A stretch of DNA of 64,000 nt from positions 62,001-126,000 of the forward strand of contig NZ_CZPZ01000033.1 of the NCBI RefSeq assembly GCF_001458775.1, given 5' to 3'. The stretch's first letter is position 1, and every line of letters starts with the position of its first letter. The notes beneath the pieces are model-generated. The model did not search any database, was not told the DNA's origin, and saw nothing but the letters and a program-made list of their open reading frames with translations. This document shows positions 61,370 through 64,000 of the stretch, in pieces. This DNA is from Candidatus Nitrospira nitrificans. Its GTDB lineage: Bacteria; Nitrospirota; Nitrospiria; Nitrospirales; Nitrospiraceae. The position numbers and the translations under genes were made by a program.

Positions 61370-63394
61370 TTAGAGCGGCAGATCGTAATTGATCCGCACC
61401 CCTCCGAAAATCGACCGAATCGGTGTGCCGAAAAACAGGGTCTCTTCGTATTTCTCGTTGAAGATGTTGTCCAACCGGAGATAGGCCTGCACGGACTTCG
61501 TCACGTCATAGCTCGCGGACAGATTCCAGACCACGAACGACGGAGTCGGATTGCCGTTCCCCACATTGCCGAACCGTTCCCCGACATAGCGTCCCTCCAG
61601 ATTGGCCTGCACACTTTCGACGGGCTGATAGCTGAGGACCGTCGAAATTTGATGGAGCGGCCACTTGGGAAGACGTGCATCCGATCCGCTACTGACATCC
61701 CGCGTCGCGGCGTACGTATACTGGATGAGCAGGTCCAAATTCTTCATCCAAGGGCCGTCACGATAGAGTTTCAGCTTCGTGCTCACTTCCACACCTTCCG
61801 CTTTGGCCAACCCGACGTTCTGCGCGCAAAACCCAAACGAGCCGGGAGCCGTACAAACGCCTGGGTCGAAGATCGACAAGATCAAGTTGCGGTACCGCGT
61901 CCAAAAGTAGCCGACGCTGATGCTGCCTCGATCATTCGGCAATGCCTGTTCGATCGCCACATCCAGCGCTTGGCTTTTTTCAGGCTTCAGATTTGGGTTG
62001 CCGAATCCAGGGAAAAACAGCTGGTTGATCGTGGGGGCGCGAAAACCGGTCGCATAGCTGCCTCGCAACTTCGTCCCGGTTTCCTTGACCAGATATCCCC
62101 CGGTCACTCGATAGGTCGTTGCGCTTCCGAATACATTGTACTCATCCTGGCGGACCCCTGCCGTTCCAAACACTCGGTCCCACAGATTCAACTGGGCCTC
62201 TCCAAACCCGGCATGGCTGCTGACGGATCTGTTCTCGAATACCGTCGTGTTTGTGATGAGATCACGATTGTCTCCCCTCTGTTCTCGAAACTGATACCCT
62301 GCGGTCAACTTGAGGGGTTTGCCGACTTGAATATTGTGCTGCCATTCGATCCTGTTACTGGTCGTTTCGATTTGAGACCTGAACGGGGAACCGATCGGTC
62401 CCGTGGTTCCGGTCACAAGATTACGTTCAACCGCGCCGCCGTCGCTCGCAAGATGTTCAGTCGCCCGCGACAAGGTCAGTTTGTGTGACCACCAGTCGGT
62501 AATCGGCTGAGCATAGTTTCCTGCGAAGACATAGTGGGTGCTTCTGGATCGCGCGCCGAAGACGTCGGCCGGATTTGACGCGAAGGTGAGAGAATTAAAC
62601 GCAAATCCATCAAAATTCACGATGCCGTCGAGCCAGCGGAAGCTAAATTCGAGCCGACCGTCCTTCGGCAGATCCGCTCCCAGCCGAACCGACCCCTGCC
62701 AGTTGTGGTAGCCGTCACGCTCGGCCGCGCCGCGCCGATAGTTGATGGCTGAAAATCCGGCCGTATCCAAACGCGTGATCGATCCTGAAAAATCAATCGG
62801 ACCCTTTTTGCCGGCCAGGCTGCCTCCTTCTCGAATCGTGTTGAACGATCCATACTCGACAAAGCCGGAGATGTTGGGTTTCTCTCGTCCACGTTTCGTC
62901 GTGATATTGATCACGCCGCCCATCGCATCCGATCCCCAGAGCATGCTCTGGCTGCCTCGCAAGATTTCAATCCGCTCGATATTGTCGGACGTGAGATTGG
63001 CAAAATCATAAATGCCGATGGTGGCGCTGTTGACGATCGCCCCATCGATCAAGACGAGTGTCTGTTCCGGTGTGCCTCCGCGCATCCGCACATCAACGGT
63101 CGTGCCAAGACCTCCGCTTTGGAAGACGGCCAGACCCTGCGCCCAGCGAAGGGCCTCCGCCACCGTTTTGACCTTCCGCTGTTGCATCTCTTCGCCGGTA
63201 ATCACTTCCACCGCGCTGGTGACTTGCTTGGCGGGCAGTTCCGTCTTGGTTGCGCTGACGATGACGTCGGGAGCCTCAAGGTCAGGCTTGTCGGCCATGG
63301 CGACTTCTTGAGCCGATACGGGATGGGCAAGAAAAGCGATCGAGAGAATGACGGCACACGCACACGGAACACCACGAAATGAGAACCGCGACAT
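61370..63394 (-). CDS. btuB: TonB-dependent cobalamin receptor BtuB
   Basis: The 674-residue outer-membrane receptor follows a cobalamin riboswitch. Signal peptide (about 1-28, AVILSIAFLAHPVSA); TonB box region DVIVSATKTE; plug domain with VRMRGGTPEQTLVLIDG and IEILRGSQSMLWGSDAMGGVINI. The beta-barrel runs to the end, finishing in INYDLPL. ATG at 63394 has GGGAGG upstream; the longer in-frame start would lie within the riboswitch. The operon behind it handles corrinoids, which fixes the substrate as B12-like. Confidence 0.93.
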   Translation of the reverse strand: MSRFSFRGVPCACAVILSIAFLAHPVSAQEVAMADKPDLEAPDVIVSATKTELPAKQVTSAVEVITGEEMQQRKVKTVAEALRWAQGLAVFQSGGLGTTVDVRMRGGTPEQTLVLIDGAIVNSATIGIYDFANLTSDNIERIEILRGSQSMLWGSDAMGGVINITTKRGREKPNISGFVEYGSFNTIREGGSLAGKKGPIDFSGSITRLDTAGFSAINYRRGAAERDGYHNWQGSVRLGADLPKDGRLEFSFRWLDGIVNFDGFAFNSLTFASNPADVFGARSRSTHYVFAGNYAQPITDWWSHKLTLSRATEHLASDGGAVERNLVTGTTGPIGSPFRSQIETTSNRIEWQHNIQVGKPLKLTAGYQFREQRGDNRDLITNTTVFENRSVSSHAGFGEAQLNLWDRVFGTAGVRQDEYNVFGSATTYRVTGGYLVKETGTKLRGSYATGFRAPTINQLFFPGFGNPNLKPEKSQALDVAIEQALPNDRGSISVGYFWTRYRNLILSIFDPGVCTAPGSFGFCAQNVGLAKAEGVEVSTKLKLYRDGPWMKNLDLLIQYTYAATRDVSSGSDARLPKWPLHQISTVLSYQPVESVQANLEGRYVGERFGNVGNGNPTPSFVVWNLSASYDVTKSVQAYLRLDNIFNEKYEETLFFGTPIRSIFGGVRINYDLPL

Positions 63395-63430
63395 GAAAAC
63401 CTCCCTTTGACTCGAAGGGTGTCTATCGTC

Positions 63431-63600
63431 CCGGCAGTTGGGTCTCCTGACTTGCGGATCACAGCTTCTCCGCGCCTTCCCATGTGCCGAGGCACACAGT
63501 GGCATTCTGCAGAGTCACTCCCCGCTTACAGTGGCGGCACCGTGATGGATTTGCACCATCTTCCCCGTCGCTGACGGTATGACCTAACGAATCCCTCCCC
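63431..63600 (-). promoter_or_regulatory. Cobalamin riboswitch
   Basis: Read on the minus strand, the conserved pieces appear in order: GGGGAAGATGGTGCAAATCC, GCCGCCACTGTAAGCGGGGA, GCCACTGTGTGCCTCGGCAC, ATGGGAAGGCG, and CCGCAAGTCAGGAGACC. This matches the adenosylcobalamin riboswitch core, including the B12 box. It ends about 36 nt before the btuB start, close enough to block translation or stop transcription when B12 is plentiful. The 5' boundary is approximate. Confidence 0.95.
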
Positions 63601-63725
63601 AATGATTGTTCCGCACCAAACCGCTTGGGCAGGAGAGCGGTGCGTACTCATCCTGCTCGCATCGAATTATCCCGCTTGAATCTCCTTGCTCACACGTCCA
63701 TCGAACATCCCTGCAGCATGCCGGA

Positions 63726-64000
63726 TTAATGCCGAATGTAGTCGATGGAATATAGAGAAGAACGCGGCGCCATGCGGTCGAAATCCCAATTGAACGTCAA
63801 GACGGCAGATCGATTGGACGTATGCGTGAGCACCCGCATTCCATTCTTCACGACCAGGCTCGGCGCGTTCCAGAAGTCCAAGGTCTTTTCCGCGCCGGTT
63901 CGGTTACAGACAATCAAGGGGAGACCTGTTTCGTGGGTCCGTTGCTCCCATTCCCCATTCGGACCGTGTGGACCGGGTCCCCACGAGGCCGGCGAGACGA
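63726..64000 (-). CDS. Carbon-nitrogen hydrolase, C-terminal fragment
   Basis: The frame is open from the window's end to the stop at 63726, giving about 90 C-terminal residues; the start lies outside. The segment GEWEQRTHETGLPLIVCNRTG followed by NAPSLVVKNG and VLTFNWDFDRM fits the nitrilase superfamily, where a CN-G motif lies near the region after the catalytic Cys. The catalytic residues are mostly beyond the window, so the substrate is unknown. It is upstream of the riboswitch on the same strand. Confidence 0.7.
   Translation of the reverse strand, partial: VSPASWGPGPHGPNGEWEQRTHETGLPLIVCNRTGAEKTLDFWNAPSLVVKNGMRVLTHTSNRSAVLTFNWDFDRMAPRSSLYSIDYIRH

Noticed and set aside
63395-63505. Longer BtuB start at 63505.
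   Set aside because: It would place the N-terminus inside the riboswitch core; the ATG at 63394 has GGGAGG and a proper signal peptide.

Overview
The window reads as one stretch of a moderately GC-rich, Gram-negative bacterial chromosome. It has LPS genes (lptF, lptG, lpxD), a TonB-dependent receptor and several lipoproteins. Gene content and protein style suggest a Nitrospira-like member of Nitrospirota. That is inference: there is no rRNA gene or other taxonomic marker here. I found no tRNA, rRNA, CRISPR array, insertion sequence, phage or clear transfer boundary.

Layout. 1-3.6 kb: end of dnaK, then dnaJ, rsmE and a TerC-family membrane protein behind a long structured leader. 3.6-6.9 kb (minus): a 65-aa protein, zwf (glucose-6-phosphate dehydrogenase) and an MFS transporter, probably one operon. 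7-12.6 kb: helicase HrpB, small stress-type proteins, a YkvA-like protein and a DEAD-box RNA helicase. 13-19.3 kb (minus): a signalling and envelope block. It holds a single-chain partner-switching protein (MHYT, PAS, SpoIIE phosphatase, HATPase, STAS), a stand-alone STAS protein, a membrane protein, two lipoproteins and an odd signal-peptidase homologue with Thr/His in place of the Ser/Lys dyad. 19.5-30.2 kb: mostly metabolic genes (dienelactone hydrolase, geranylgeranyl-reductase-type flavoprotein, zinc peptidase, hflX, dicarboxylate symporter, beta-grasp protein, FAD/Fe-S 2-hydroxyacid dehydrogenase, 2-hydroxyacid reductase). 30.2-32.7 kb: a 700-aa TPR protein and a cold-shock protein.

33-38.2 kb (plus): envelope operon lptF-lptG-fabF-acp-lpxD. 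The acyl carrier protein has a lysine-rich, histone-like tail. 38.2-50 kb (minus): a chemosensory cluster of the Pil-Chp kind. In transcription order it runs CheY, CheW, MCP, CheA hybrid with three HPt domains, CheW, CheW, receiver plus coiled coil, degenerate HPt protein, HD-GYP protein. The set suggests control of type IV pili or surface behaviour with a c-di-GMP output, but no pilus gene is visible.

50.5-63.6 kb (minus): a tightly overlapping cobalamin operon behind one cobalamin riboswitch. In order: btuB, cbiA, cobO, Cys-rich CWC protein, unknown membrane protein, bluB, pduO-type adenosyltransferase, cobU, cobT, cobS, cbiB, cobD, cbiZ, cobQ. Together they cover corrinoid uptake, cobinamide salvage and remodelling, a,c- and later amidation, adenosylation, lower-ligand synthesis and nucleotide-loop assembly. 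No corrin-ring methylation genes are present. The window ends inside a carbon-nitrogen hydrolase (nitrilase superfamily) gene.
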